NCBI GenBank assembly: GCA_010093705.1
Contig: MU006099.1
Coordinates: 277,344 to 341,343 of the forward strand
Length of the DNA stretch: 64,000 nt
DNA from: Patellaria atrata CBS 101060
Lineage: Eukaryota > Ascomycota > Dothideomycetes > Patellariales > Patellariaceae
Direction: 5' to 3'
Shown here: positions 1 to 11,024 of the stretch, in pieces
How the letters are laid out: the number at the start of each line of letters is the position of its first letter
Position numbering within the stretch: position 1 is the first letter of the stretch
Made by a program: the position numbers and the translations under genes
Notes under the pieces: generated by a model
Database searches by the model: none
What the model was told of the DNA's origin: nothing
Seen by the model: only the letters and a program-made list of their open reading frames with translations

Positions 1-2
1 CA

Positions 3-122
3 AACCCCTACTTTCCGGAGACCATTCTTGCTGAGATTCAGCTCGACGCGGGATTGCGTAATATGCCATCTTTCTTTGTTGCTGTTGCGGCCTTAGCTGC
101 CGGTTTTATATTGGCCATGTAA
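3..122 (+). CDS. C-terminal end of an unidentified membrane-anchored protein (5' end outside window)
   Basis: An open frame runs from the window edge to a TAA at 120-122 and gives about 39 residues. The tail begins NPYFPETILAEIQLD and ends in a hydrophobic stretch (FFVAVAALAAGFILAM) that would make one membrane helix right at the C-terminus, so the protein may be tail-anchored or have its last helix here. The residues shown are too few for me to name the family. The frame could also be the last exon of a larger gene. Coding status is supported only by the clean open frame and the amphipathic-then-hydrophobic layout. Confidence 0.5.
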   Translation, partial: NPYFPETILAEIQLDAGLRNMPSFFVAVAALAAGFILAM

Positions 123-457
123 TGGAATAAAAGGGTATCGATGTTCATGATGCATGAAGGATGGCGTTTAGGGAGGATGTTCATTTGAAGGAGTTATTCC
201 TGTATTATGGTATACCATGAGTACTAGTGGAACGGACGATTTATCATAATAGTAGAATTATGGGCTACAGCATAGTTTGACCCCTATTCTAATCATAAAA
301 AAAAAAGGTACTTGGGATCATTAGCTGCACGTGATGGTGTCGTATCCTAACCTCGAAATTCTGTGAAGAAGCGAGAAGTCAAAGACCACAGCTGTAACTG
401 CACAACCGACCCATCCCAACACGGGATTATTCTCTACGTGATTTAGAAAGCTAGAAC
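123..457. other. Intergenic: terminator of upstream gene and DPH2 promoter
   Basis: I see no gene here. The stretch carries the 3' flank of the preceding gene, an A-rich run near 298-306, and the 5' leader of DPH2. Confidence 0.5.
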
Positions 458-2179
458 ATGACGACGCCCGCGCTTGAAGTAGCTCCGGTGCTATCCACAC
501 CCGACACGCATATATTTGAAGAGCCAACTCCGCCTATAAATGTCCAGACACTTCCTCGCCTCTCAGATGAACAGCTGGCTGTCATATACGAGATCGAACG
601 CACCGTTCGTGAGATCCGAGCAGGGAGATGGCGTAGAATAGCCCTACAATTTCCCGACCACTTGCTCATCGACGGGCCACGAGTCTTTGAGGCCTTGAGC
701 CGTGGCTTCAAGAATGCGCACAGTGACAACCAAAGCCAACCTTGTCGAGAAGAGAGCACAAATCAGGAAACTGTTGAAAATATAACATCCGCACTAGACG
801 GTACAGATATCGCCGAACAAGAGGTACCCCAAGAGAAGTTGTATATACTTGCAGACACCTCTTATGGCGCATGCTGTGTAGATGAAATCGCAGCGGAGCA
901 CGCGGATGCAGATGTAGTAGTACACTATGGTAGATCTTGTCTTTCACCTACTGCAAGACTACCTGTAATATACGTCTTCACGAGTATGCCTTTAGAAATA
1001 GAGCTCGTTCTCGAAGCCTTCAGAAACATTTATGCGGATAAAACTTCAAAGATAATATTGATGGCAGATATACCCTACTCGACATATATACCGGAGATAC
1101 ATCAACGACTAGAGCAAGATGGATATATCAATATATTTGCGACCTCTGTCCTACATGATCCTTCCTCACCACTACCGAACAGAACAGTCCCAGAGAACCT
1201 AGGTGGCGGGGAAGGCCTTCGGGAGTACCAACTCTTTCACATCTCCTCACCGCCACCATCTCTACTCCTGACGCTCTCATCTCGTGTAGATGCAGTTCAT
1301 ATATTCCCGACCGATGAGTCACTCTCCTCACCGAAAGCTATTCTCACCTCATCAGCTATGACCTTACGCCGACGATATGCGCTCCTAACATCCCTCAATA
1401 CCGTCTCTATTTTCGGCATTCTTATCAACACGCTTTCAGTCAAAAATTACCTTCATATCGTTGAGCACGTGAAAGCACAGATCGCTGCCGCGGGAAAAAA
1501 GAGTTATACCTTCGTCGTGGGCAAGATCAACGCAGCAAAAGTAGCAAATTTCAGTGAGGTTGGCGGTTGGGTTGTGATAGGATGCTGGGAGAGCAGTCTC
1601 ATCGAAAGCAAGGATTTTTGGAAACCACTGATTACCCCTTTCGAGTTGGAGCTTGCCTTGCGGGGTGATGCTCAAAGGGTTTGGACTGGAGAGTGGTCAA
1701 GCGATTTCCAGGCAATACTAAAAAGCAAGGAACAGGCAGATGGCGGCTCATATGATCAGAACGGTCATGGTGAAGCGGATGGTACCGTTGAAGCTGAGTC
1801 TGACGACTTAGATACTGATGATGAGGAAGAGTCGGCGCCTCCAGAATTCGATCTACGAACAGGTAGATACGTCTCTCACACCAGACCTATGCGACCATCA
1901 AAAGCAACATCACAACCCCCAAATGGGAAAAGGGATGAGGCAAACACTACATCCGATGCGTTGATCAAGCGCGCCAACGGCGACTTGGCTCGGGTAGGCG
2001 GTGTGGTTTCGCCCGGCGCTGAATTCCTCCAGTCAAAGAGGACGTGGAGAGGGTTAGGTAGCGATTTCGAGATCTCCTACGAAGATACCGGGGGTGTTGC
2101 AGGAGCGGTGATGGAGGAAGGCAGAAGCGGTATTGCCAGGGGATATGTGGTTGGAGATAATAGGTCAACGCGGACGTAG
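458..2179 (+). CDS. DPH2: Diphthamide biosynthesis protein 2
   Basis: DPH2 pairs with DPH1 in the iron-sulfur radical enzyme that moves the 3-amino-3-carboxypropyl group of S-adenosylmethionine onto a histidine of elongation factor 2, the first step of diphthamide synthesis in the cytosol. The 573-residue single-exon product shows the family core: an early IALQFPDHLL strand (about 61-70), the conserved ADTSYGACCVDEIAAEHADA region (132-151) with a cysteine pair at 139-140, then VHYGRSCLSPT (156-165). A late VIGCWESSLIESKDFWKP block supplies the third conserved cysteine of the DPH2 type. The acidic DDEEES insert and a basic tail follow. The length suits fungal DPH2. The start is the first ATG, and the frame stays open to TAG. 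Confidence 0.93.
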   Translation: MTTPALEVAPVLSTPDTHIFEEPTPPINVQTLPRLSDEQLAVIYEIERTVREIRAGRWRRIALQFPDHLLIDGPRVFEALSRGFKNAHSDNQSQPCREESTNQETVENITSALDGTDIAEQEVPQEKLYILADTSYGACCVDEIAAEHADADVVVHYGRSCLSPTARLPVIYVFTSMPLEIELVLEAFRNIYADKTSKIILMADIPYSTYIPEIHQRLEQDGYINIFATSVLHDPSSPLPNRTVPENLGGGEGLREYQLFHISSPPPSLLLTLSSRVDAVHIFPTDESLSSPKAILTSSAMTLRRRYALLTSLNTVSIFGILINTLSVKNYLHIVEHVKAQIAAAGKKSYTFVVGKINAAKVANFSEVGGWVVIGCWESSLIESKDFWKPLITPFELELALRGDAQRVWTGEWSSDFQAILKSKEQADGGSYDQNGHGEADGTVEAESDDLDTDDEEESAPPEFDLRTGRYVSHTRPMRPSKATSQPPNGKRDEANTTSDALIKRANGDLARVGGVVSPGAEFLQSKRTWRGLGSDFEISYEDTGGVAGAVMEEGRSGIARGYVVGDNRSTRT

Positions 2180-2606
2180 AGGTAGTTCTTCAAAGCGCAG
2201 CGTGACTTGTGAACTTAGACGCGCTGATAGACAATCTCTCAACCCATTATCATCTTTTTGGACTTTGGATTCTAGTCAAAGATGTTACATTTGTGCGACT
2301 TGATGCTATTTGCCAAGTGAATGCTGACGATCAAGTCAAAGGGCGCATCCAAATCAAGTGCGTGTACCAGTTGACGTGCCAATCGATCTTCCACCAAGTT
2401 TAGGCGGTCCAGCCATCCATCCGCCCAGCAACTTTGCCCGCCCAAGGCAAAAGCACACACGATCACCCGCAGATTTCTCGCTTTTCTAATCTTTATTCAA
2501 TTCTTAAACAGTTACGAGGAGATCTTAACTACCGCATCGGTCAGTAACTATCTCTGAATAAAACATTCCCCAAATCCCCCTAAGATCGCCACACCTTTCA
2601 CACTGC
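2180..2606. other. Intergenic, 5' region of the F-box gene
   Basis: This 427-bp spacer separates two genes on the same strand. I see no open frame with family features. It should contain the DPH2 3' end and the promoter and leader of the next gene. Confidence 0.5.
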
Positions 2607-5586
2607 ATGACCTTTCGAAAACCGCCGTGTACGCTTCGTCGACAAGATTGCCTCCTCGGTGCGGATTTGGAGCAGGAGATGAACCTGGACTTGGGTGAGA
2701 GGATGACTGGCAAGAGTTCTACTACAAATGAGGAATTATTCTGGGAGCAAGACCAATCTTCCAGCTCGCAAGAGCTGCTACTCGGGATATCAGATGGGAC
2801 AAACTCGCGGAGACGGCTTGCTTCGTTCGAGGACATCATCACATCATACCCGCCGATATTAGAGCGGTTCCTAGCTCAGATACCAACATCAACTCTCCTC
2901 GCACTATATAACACGTCGAAGCATTTGCGAACCTTCCTGCAGAACTATCCGCTCGCTTGGAAGAACCTCTCTTTCCGATTGCCACAACCGGCTCAACCAG
3001 CAGGGACACCGGGCAATGAGACACCAGACTCGCGGGATCGGTTATCAAAAGCATATTCCCTAGATGCCCTGCTCATATTTGTGGTGGTACCGTTTGCGAC
3101 ACGGTTGAAAAGTTTGGATCTGTGCAATACTGCGGTATCGGGGGTAGCGCTAACATCTAGGGTTCTCCAACCGCGGATAAGTACCATACAACACTTGTCA
3201 GTGAGGGGGTGTAAGAATGTCTCCATCAAATACCATATCGTACCTTTCCTAGAGCCGTATACATTACCGCAAGGGCCATGGGGTTCGTCCAAAGAGTTGG
3301 CGCTCAAGAGTCTCTACACTTACCGATGTCGGCATCATCGGCGGCGACCATACTTACCTTCCAGTCTTGTGAGGAGAGATTCTGACTCAGAACCCACTCA
3401 TCAATTAATAGAGATCTGCCACAAACTCGGCATATGGACTGACACGGCCTGGTGTCCATCACCTGGACCAAGATGTTTCCGGCGCAAGGACTACTATAGT
3501 GGGAGAGCAGCTCCCGGGACAGCAGAAGTGTGGGTCCCATTCGATAGACTATGGCGGTCGGGGAATCGGATCGGACCTACCGATGAAACTCCCGGGGGCG
3601 GACGCTCAGATGGTCGGCTATGGGAGGATGAAGAATCTGGGTTCGACGGCGAGGCGCTCGGTACATCGACGTTCAGGGGTCAAGGGAAGGATCTACCCGC
3701 ACACGAGAGAAGGAGTCACAAACTATTCACGGAGAACATCACTTGCACTGATTGTGGAGATGAGATATTGGAACGATGCGAGCAGTGTAGCGTAAGGATG
3801 CACTGCATGGGTTGTCGGAAGACATTGTGCGCGAGCTGTGCGTTCAACCGGCCCATTCCTAGGAAGCGAGTGAAAACAAGAAACTTTGCCAGCATAGCAT
3901 TTGGCACCGGTTCGGCCGGAATTACTCTATTCGGTGGGCTCTCGTCGCAAACTCAGTCAAGCAATAACCGCCAAAATCAAGCGCCGAAGAAGGATAGATT
4001 TTGGTGGGCTCCGGGAGCTACAAGGTCCCCAAACTTGATGAACGAGAGCTCGAACCCTTCTGATGGGAATGATTCTGACGATTCTGATACTGATATTGCA
4101 AACGCAAACCCTGTAGGAGCAAATGTCTTACCCCCAAAACTTAACATGCACTGGTGCTGCTTGGAACCTATCTTCTCCGGCGGAGGCGGTATAGCCTTTA
4201 TGGGACCAGGTCTCGGTGGAGATGGAGCAGACCGTATACGAGCAGCGCCATTACCGCGTGGCAAGTACGATGATCCGGCATTCACGTCTCTGCTAAGATC
4301 CGCAGAGGCCGTTCGCGGCGTCCATGAGCTCAAGAACGCAGACCTATACGAGCACGTTCTCGGCCAGGACGTCGACATCTTACCCGAACTACAGAAAGAT
4401 AGCTTAGATCTACAGACCTCAACATGTCCGCGCAACCTCTGCCAGGATTGCTACCGAAGCTTCCGATGGAAGGTATCCTGTAAAGCTTGCAAGAAGCCCC
4501 TCTGCAAAGAACATGACTTTCGCGGCCTGCGCATCCGGAAGTGCGGATACAGAGATCTTCACGTGGAGCGCGAATATGTCCTTAGTCATCCCTCGAAACC
4601 CGTAGATGACCATCAGATACAGATCCCAGCATTCCGGCCCCTCCAATCAACTCCAGAACCCAGCATATCAAACCACGAGCAAGACTATGATCCTCAGGAA
4701 GGTCCCTCCTCAAACATGCATCTCAACCCCTCATCCTCAAACCACGACTCCGCTTCCCAGACCTCCGCCGACACGGACGTACACTCCTTCCTCAATCCGC
4801 CAGCTGACATGTCATCATCCGTCTCCTCGCTCCAACCACCGCCAGCACCCTTCGGCGCCCTCCCCGTCCGCAAACGCGCAGTCTCCCTCTCCGGACTACG
4901 TCCTCGCTCCACCTTCTCGTCCTCCTGGCCCAATTCCCCCTCGCTCGCGGCACAGGACAGACGGCAAGAGCTCCTCCCCTTACCGGGAAACCCCGGCCAT
5001 CCGGTCCAATGGAAGGGCTGCGGAAGCTACTTCTGCCAGCAGTTCCGGCCCGTCGGGGACACGCGACCGCGCTGCGATCTGAGGGGTAACGATTGCGCGG
5101 CCTGCAAGGTTTTCGTGTGCGATGTGAGTATCCCCCATTTCCAGTTTTAGGTCTAAATCAAACATGTGATGTATTATGGTATTGATCGTGAATAAGGACT
5201 GCACCACGAGCCAGATCACCCGCTGCCCCTGCACACCCTGCACCCAGGTCTTCCACTGCCCGTCTTGCCTCGCGAAGCCGGAGGTCCAGGCCCTCTGCCG
5301 CTATGAGGAGGAGAGGCTTAAGAAGATCGCGAAGGAGGAGCAGGAGAGGAGGGTTAGGGAGAGGGAGACTCAGGCGCTGTTGAGGTCGGATCGGAGTATT
5401 GAGCTTGTTGGGGAGTTTTTGGGCGCCTTGTATGGTGGGTTTAGCGAGGAGATGGAGGAGGAGGAGGAGGAGGTTGATGAAGAAGATGGAGATGGGGAAG
5501 CTGATGGGGATGAGGAGGAGGATGGGGAGGCGCTGCTGCAGCAGGTTATTTGGGTTGATGGGCCGGTTTACGATCCGCTGGATTAG
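2607..5586 (+). CDS. F-box and cysteine-rich zinc-ribbon protein (SCF-type adaptor candidate)
   Basis: Two exons are inferred: 2607-5123 and 5197-5586, joined in phase 0 across a 73-bp GTGAGT...AAG intron, giving about 968 residues. An F-box-like segment sits at about 81-125 (PPILERFLAQIPTSTLLALY, then LAWKNLSF), followed by leucine-rich-like LKSLDLC and LSVRGCKN strings. Three cysteine clusters follow: CTDCGDEILERCEQC...CMGC...CASC; CQDCYRSFRW...CKACKKPLC; and a last cluster split by the intron (CAACKVFVCD joined to DCTTSQITRCPC). The splice therefore restores a continuous cysteine ribbon, which is the main support for it. The tail is coiled, Glu-rich and very acidic. By analogy with F-box proteins it may recruit substrates to an SCF ubiquitin ligase; that role is inference. 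The exact family is not recognised. Confidence 0.8.
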
Positions 5587-7308
5587 GGCGGGATGGTTTC
5601 CTCTATGGGTGGCAGGACTGGATTTATGGGCACAGAGTTTACTCGAATTGAGGGGTTTGCGATTGCGGATGGGTGGAGGTTGTTATTCTGTTAGCAAAGG
5701 GGGAAGGGAGGAAGGAAGGATATGCGGTGCATATGCGAGATATAATATCATACCTAGCCCTGAGGTCATATAATTAATGTATTCTTCGCTCCTGCTCTCG
5801 TCGGTTGATTACGTGTGTGGGTTTGTGCCGTGGTTTTCTGGTTCAGAATATACATGGAGTACTGTACTGTACCCCATAATGTCATATCTGTCATTCCGAG
5901 AATGAGCACGGTAAATAAGATGACCATACAACAAGATGACCACGGCCGTAAAATATCACGATGGTGATAAAACTACAACCACAAACACATCCCCTTCCCG
6001 AGTACTGAGGTGGGCTAAGATCGGACAATGCTTCAGACGCGCGCCCCCTAACGCGTGCACTATCATATACAACAGCGTATATAGTGCAAGGAACCGGATT
6101 ACACTAAACGGGGGAACTAAGGAAGGGAGGATCGGACAAGAAAGGGAGATAGGACGAGAGGTGTGGATGTTTGAGGACGTGGGGCGGGGGAAGACTATAC
6201 TGGACGCAATGGGAGAATTGAGCGAGATGATGGGATTGCGCCTGCGACTGTATGGGAGGGATGTATGGGAGGATCGGGGAGTGTAAGGGTGCTGGTGGGA
6301 TTATGGAGCGATTGAGAAGTGGAGGAAGTAGAGTATACGGGTGGACTGTATCGGAGGATAGACTGGAGTGGATGAGAGGGGAATCGACTACCCATCGGTC
6401 CCTGTACTAGAGTATGACCACAGACGCGAAAGGGGAGTCCGACGTCTAGACATATGCTGAGAGCCGCTGCAAGGGCGAAAACACGAGCCCCTTCGATGGA
6501 TTGAGAAGGAACGATTGAGCTTGTGAAGGAAGGGGGGAGCGGCTACCGCGGTATTTGGACCAATAGACTGGAGGTGAGGAGTGAAGATGTCACCTATATG
6601 GAAGGCGCGGATTGTACCTAAGGAGGGTCTATACGGAAGGTCAACTTGTACAAGGCGTGTGGAGGGAGTAGACTGTACGAAAGGGGTGAATTGTACGAGG
6701 TGTGGTAACTATACGGAGTGGGATACCTTAAAGCTGGATCAAAATATAAGACTAGCTCTCTGTTTAAGATAACGCGTATTTATAAATAGACCAGTGTGCA
6801 CAAACCAACCTAAGCTGTCTATACTGTACAAGCTGACCTCGGATTGAACGAAACTTATCTTTCTGCACATACCGACCTTCCTGTACAGTCTCCCTCTGCA
6901 CCGTCTACCAAAGGAGCGCACTTTCTTCAGGAGTCCACCAGATAGAATTAATAGGTTGTACAGAAAAGATCGATTGTACGGAAGGGTGAATTGTACTGCC
7001 GGGTTAGTTTGACCGGGAGCGCAGGGTCTTTTGAAGACGCGGTGTATACGTGAGGGAAAAGTTGTAAAGAAGAGGTGGAGATCATGAGTGTACTGAAGTA
7101 TACGATAGGAAAGGAGTGTAAGTAGAGGTGAACATTACAATAAGGGTAGAATGGAAGAGAGGAGGGACTGTACTATACGGGTAAACTATAGGTGACCGGT
7201 GAATTGTACGAAGAAGGTGATTGTTGTAGGAGGAGTGGCCCGTGGAATGGTAGCTATATTATTAACGAAGAGTAACATAATTTATAGAGAGATGATACCC
7301 TACATAAA
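5587..7308. other. Gene-free spacer between convergent genes
   Basis: This 1.7-kb region lies between two genes that converge on it. It holds the 3' ends of both and a stretch rich in degenerate repeats (listed separately). A short frame at 5936-6286 has no family features and is not called. Confidence 0.5.
6580..7250. repeat. Degenerate TGTACGGAAGGG-type repeat tract
   Basis: Variants of the core NTGTACGGAAGGGTGAA or NTATACGG recur irregularly. Examples are TTGTACCTAAGGAGGG (about 6610), CTATACGGAAGG (6628), ACTGTACGAAAGGGGTGAA (6675), GATTGTACGGAAGGGTGAA (6972), and GAATTGTACGAAGAAGG (7200). Between about 6800 and 6900 the same words appear in inverted orientation (CCTTCCTGTACAGTC). There is no fixed period. 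It looks like an eroded minisatellite or a heavily mutated repeat, and no coding role is seen. Confidence 0.45.
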
Positions 7309-8733
7309 TCAATGAACAGAAACGTCAATATCTTTCAACGGGACCTCAATATAGGGATACCACTGTCTATCCAGCTTACACAACACAGTCTTCAGCAGCC
7401 TTCTCGCTCGACCGAGAATAAACCAAGGCGAATGCATAATCTCGACCCTATTCAGGAGGACACTAAAATGAGCCAGTAGTATCAAAGTACTGGGATGCCA
7501 TTCCCTTAGCAGACGCATAAACTCCTCGCTCAACCCTATCGGCCACAAGCGTAGGACATCCCAGAACCCAAATTTTTCGCTTAGCGCATCCGCAGCGAGA
7601 AATGCCGTGTCCAGGGCTTTTGCTGCGATGTGATATTCCACGACTACTTGCTCAGGCCACGCTTTCGATGATTCAAGCGGAGGGATGGCCGAGAAGAGCG
7701 TGGTCAACAGTGGACCAGTTGCATCCGGCGGTATGGGAAGGGGGCTCTCCCAAGTCAGGGCAAGAGACTTTACCGGCCCTGCCTCGATTAAGTGCCACAC
7801 ATTAAGCACCATTTCGCAGCCAGCCCGGAGGAAGTATAACCATGTTGGTATCATGGTTTCGCTGTGGCTGTGAATCAAGAACAAGCTTTCATCCTGGCAC
7901 TCGGAGGCTAGCGAGTGAATTACTAGAAGATGGGAACAGGAAAATATAGCGTCACAATTCTCTGCCGTGGGACTGTTTATAGCGGCTCTGAACAATGGTA
8001 TCGACTGATCCTGGTGGATACCTGCGCGGAATAAATGTTCCTCCCTCTTGTCACTTTCCAATTGAGCCATGTGCAATGCAGCACAAGATAGAAGCCCGTG
8101 CATAAGAAATGGATGATGGAAAGCAACATTTGTGATAGCGTCCCTATATGTTGCTCTTGTATCCTGATCGTATGCTATGGTTAAATGCGTAGATGAGATC
8201 CAGTGCTTGAGGTAAACAGTATCGAGAGAATCAAGGGATAGCCTGGACAAGCTAAGAGAACAATCGATTAAACGGTGCATGTACGCTGGAGATGTAAAAT
8301 ATCTCAGATGTATTCCCCTAAAGAAAGTTTGTAGTGGCACTGAGCGCCATCCAGATATTTCTGCATTGCATTGGTTATGGATAGCGTTCCAATGGGCTTT
8401 CATGCGCTTGATAGTAACACAAAGATGGAAACATCCCTCATGGTTGCAAATGAGACCATTCTCGACTGGCAGCTGGGGTACCGGGAAGTCCCGAGTCTGT
8501 GGTGCGTCGACATCTGCAGGGTCTCTCAGATTGAATCTCGACGCATATTCGAGATATGGTTTCCGCCGAGAGCGTAATATACGATGAATTTCCTTCAGAT
8601 GCCGAGATATTGCATTCGGTTGAACAGCGTATCCGCATGCCGCGCAGATGAGAACATGGTGATTAGGGAGATATTGCAGAAGTTGAGAGGGTTGCGGGTC
8701 CGTCGGACATAACGGCTGTCCTGAAGAGACCAT
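7309..8733 (-). CDS. Zinc-finger transcription regulator, OrsD-type N-terminus with fungal regulator C-terminal region
   Basis: The single-exon frame gives 474 residues when started at the ATG at 8733; two codons further upstream is only a TTG. The N-terminus has two C2H2-like fingers. The first is LICAACGYAVQPNAISRHLK followed by EIH, typical of the DUF3505/OrsD-like zinc region. The second is LICNHEGCFHLCVTIKRMKA followed by HWNAIH. The rest (AITNVAFHHPFLMHGLLSCA, then ALHMAQLE) resembles the C-terminal half of fungal C6 regulators such as Upc2-like proteins, but there is no Zn2Cys6 cluster. It probably acts in the nucleus on DNA. It is divergent from a short-chain dehydrogenase 566 bp away, which is a plausible target. 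The target assignment is inference. Confidence 0.8.
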   Translation of the reverse strand: MVSSGQPLCPTDPQPSQLLQYLPNHHVLICAACGYAVQPNAISRHLKEIHRILRSRRKPYLEYASRFNLRDPADVDAPQTRDFPVPQLPVENGLICNHEGCFHLCVTIKRMKAHWNAIHNQCNAEISGWRSVPLQTFFRGIHLRYFTSPAYMHRLIDCSLSLSRLSLDSLDTVYLKHWISSTHLTIAYDQDTRATYRDAITNVAFHHPFLMHGLLSCAALHMAQLESDKREEHLFRAGIHQDQSIPLFRAAINSPTAENCDAIFSCSHLLVIHSLASECQDESLFLIHSHSETMIPTWLYFLRAGCEMVLNVWHLIEAGPVKSLALTWESPLPIPPDATGPLLTTLFSAIPPLESSKAWPEQVVVEYHIAAKALDTAFLAADALSEKFGFWDVLRLWPIGLSEEFMRLLREWHPSTLILLAHFSVLLNRVEIMHSPWFILGRARRLLKTVLCKLDRQWYPYIEVPLKDIDVSVH

Positions 8734-9299
8734 CTTCAATGTATTATCAAGGGTGAGTTTTCAACCATACTGAACGGCACCGTCGCTTTCACCATCTTAA
8801 ATACGATCAAAATTCCGGTGTCCTTGGCAGATGATGTTGAATCCTAGGTGAGACTGCGAGATGGGCTTAAAACCGATCGGTTAGCGCTAACTAGACCCGT
8901 TTCAGCAAGGCGGCAGAACGGCACCGTCGATTTCCCTCTGCTAGATCTAGGAAAGACCACCATCTCTGGATCATGTATTGAAATATCCATGACAATGTCG
9001 CTTGACTTGTCAAATCATCCTGCCATGAATGTGAAATCCAGTCTCTAGAGACGAAGGACCTCTTCTGCATGATGTGACTAAAATCATCCCGACCGCCACC
9101 TTGGCGATTGTATGCCCACTGGGTACACCATTGAGCGGATGTAGCACATTGTCTAAATCCGAGTTGGCAACTCGATGGACAAGTCTTCCTGTTAAATAGT
9201 CCACTATGGTAAGAATGGATCTCCAGAAGCTAAAATCATATCTCGCAACCAAAAACTGAAATCGTTTACCTTTTCCTAACCCAACAAACCTACGTTTCC
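8734..9299. promoter_or_regulatory. Divergent promoter region between the zinc-finger regulator and the SDR gene
   Basis: The 566-bp spacer separates two divergent start codons and must contain both promoters. A near-repeat is visible: GAACGGCACCGTCG occurs at about 8772 and again at about 8917 with similar context. I cannot assign it to a known operator. Confidence 0.45.
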
Positions 9300-10259
9300 A
9301 TGTCGAAATATACCAACACAGTCCTCATCACTGGAGGTACAATCAATCTTGGATACCACTGTGCTCTCAACATCGCAAAGCAACGTCCGGATTGGCAGGT
9401 AGTCATTGCTTCTCGCACGGATCCCAACTCGGCAGCAGCAACGATCAACAGGACTCTTGGCCAAGATAATGTCTTGTTCATGCGACTCGATCTCGCCAGT
9501 CTTACAAACGTGCGGGCCTTTGTAGGAGAATGGAAGAAGAAGAGCTTTCCTCCTATTCAAGTCCTTCTTCTGAACGCAGGACTGCAGTTCCCTAATGAGG
9601 TTCTTTTCTCTGAAGATGGCATCGAAAAGTCGTTGGCTATCACCCACGTCGGACACGCACTTTTATTCCACCTCCTAGTAAAACATCTCACCAAAAATGC
9701 ACGTATCATTGTGACTTCGAGCGGTACCCACGATCCGGCACAGAAGTCTGGTATGCCGCACCCAAACTGGACCACTGCTGAGGCGGTAGCCCATCCCCCC
9801 AAGGACGAGGAACTGGAGGGTGAAGGTAGAACACGTTATACCAGGAGCAAACTCGCTAACGTGTTGTGGATGTATGCTCTCGACCGGCGCATTTCCAGTG
9901 GGAGAACCGTTGCTGCATTTGACCCAGGTCTGATGCCTGGTTCGGGGTTGGCAAGAGAATATTCACCTCTTTTCCGTTTCCTTTGGAATCATATTATGCC
10001 TGCCATGTTGCCACTTATACGTCTAGTTTTTGGCAGTTCCAACGTTCTTACACCAGCTGCATCAGCGGCGAACCTGACAAAAGTTGCTCTCGATCCGTAT
10101 CTTGATGGGGTTAGTGGTGTCTATTACTCCGAGGGGAAACAAATCAAGACGAGTGTTGAAAGTTACGACGAGGAGAAACAGGAGGATTTGTGGAGATGGA
10201 CTGTGGAGAACATCGCAAAGTCGATAGAGGAGAAGGAACGCTTTAATAAGTTGGAATGA
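9300..10259 (+). CDS. Short-chain dehydrogenase/reductase with an altered nucleotide-binding glycine motif
   Basis: The 319-residue single-exon product is a classical SDR. An N-terminal Rossmann strand leads into TGGTINLG. The family consensus is TGxxxGxG, so the second glycine is Asn here. LRLDL-type sequence (MRLDLASL) marks the adenine-side acidic loop, LLLNAG is the NAG motif, VTSSG supplies the catalytic serine, and YTRSK is the catalytic YxxxK. Overall it resembles the retinol-dehydrogenase/protochlorophyllide-reductase-like fungal SDRs. The substrate is unknown. The cofactor is NAD(H) or NADP(H). It sits divergently beside a zinc-finger regulator, which suggests a small regulated catabolic or detoxification unit. 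There is no polyketide or peptide synthase nearby, so a biosynthetic cluster is not indicated. Confidence 0.88.
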   Translation: MSKYTNTVLITGGTINLGYHCALNIAKQRPDWQVVIASRTDPNSAAATINRTLGQDNVLFMRLDLASLTNVRAFVGEWKKKSFPPIQVLLLNAGLQFPNEVLFSEDGIEKSLAITHVGHALLFHLLVKHLTKNARIIVTSSGTHDPAQKSGMPHPNWTTAEAVAHPPKDEELEGEGRTRYTRSKLANVLWMYALDRRISSGRTVAAFDPGLMPGSGLAREYSPLFRFLWNHIMPAMLPLIRLVFGSSNVLTPAASAANLTKVALDPYLDGVSGVYYSEGKQIKTSVESYDEEKQEDLWRWTVENIAKSIEEKERFNKLE

Positions 10260-10832
10260 TGAGTGTATACGACAAGAATAGCTTGGCGCTGGGGGAATAT
10301 TTACCATCCTTTTTCCATAAAAGTAGTGCAGTAATATGAATGATTTAATACTCTTTCCATTATTAGAGCATGCTATGGTTTACTGTACTGGTATAGTGAA
10401 AGAGTTTCAACTTAACCGTACCCGTGGAGACCGTACACTACTAGGACTATTATTTGTTCCTTCTTAAGCATATATACTGCAGAGGAAGACAGTACAATAA
10501 ACGTACAGTAGTTCAGTAGTAGCAAACCTTTTACAGGAAGTGGTGTTCAACTCATAGCGAGCGGATTCTTCGTACCCCTTTCTCCTCCGATGAAACGAAA
10601 ATGACTCAGTTCTAATATATTCTCCTATACAATTACCTTAGCGAAGAAAGGGGAGGTCTTTAGAACGACAACTATATAGTTGCCTTACTATATATATCGT
10701 TTAAGACGCTTCCTTTAGTATAAATCGTATTAATACGGTAGCAGTGCCGTATTAGTACCGTACTGGAGGCAATATTAGAGGCCGTATTCTACTAATAATA
10801 CTATTAATATCAATGTTATTACCACTAGTAGC
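10260..10832. other. AT-rich gene-free flank
   Basis: This holds the SDR 3' end, then AT-rich sequence with short CGTATTAATACGG-like palindromic words. No gene or intact element is seen. It borders the LTR fossils downstream. Confidence 0.45.
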
Positions 10833-11024
10833 TGTCACGATCTGGATCTTAACAATCGTAATAGTGGTTAGTGGCACGACGGATTAACGTCGGTCCATAG
10901 GCCCTTAACACACATATAGATATATCTTCCCCTACTATCATGTAGATAGCTCTTCAACTTATTGTCCTTTGTCAATAGTAGTATCGTTGTGGCCAGCTCG
11001 CATCTGAAGATGCTCGCCGTGACA
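10833..11024. mobile_element. Solo LTR, 192 bp, with 5-bp target duplication (fossil)
   Basis: The element begins TGTCACGA and ends CCGTGACA, the terminal inverted bases expected of an LTR. It is flanked on both sides by GTAGC (10828-10832 and 11025-11029), a 5-bp target-site duplication. No internal retrotransposon genes lie beside it, so it is a solo LTR left after recombination between the two LTRs of one copy. The TGTCAC ends fit fungal Ty3/gypsy-type LTRs, but the family cannot be fixed without the coding part. The intact duplication argues that it is not extremely old. Confidence 0.75.

Noticed and set aside
5936-6286. A 116-codon plus-strand frame after the F-box gene
   Set aside because: Low-complexity, Arg/Gly-rich composition runs into the repeat tract, with no recognisable domain.
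7309-10259. Secondary-metabolite gene cluster around the zinc-finger regulator and SDR
   Set aside because: There is no polyketide synthase, peptide synthetase, terpene cyclase, P450 or transporter in the vicinity. Two genes are not a cluster.
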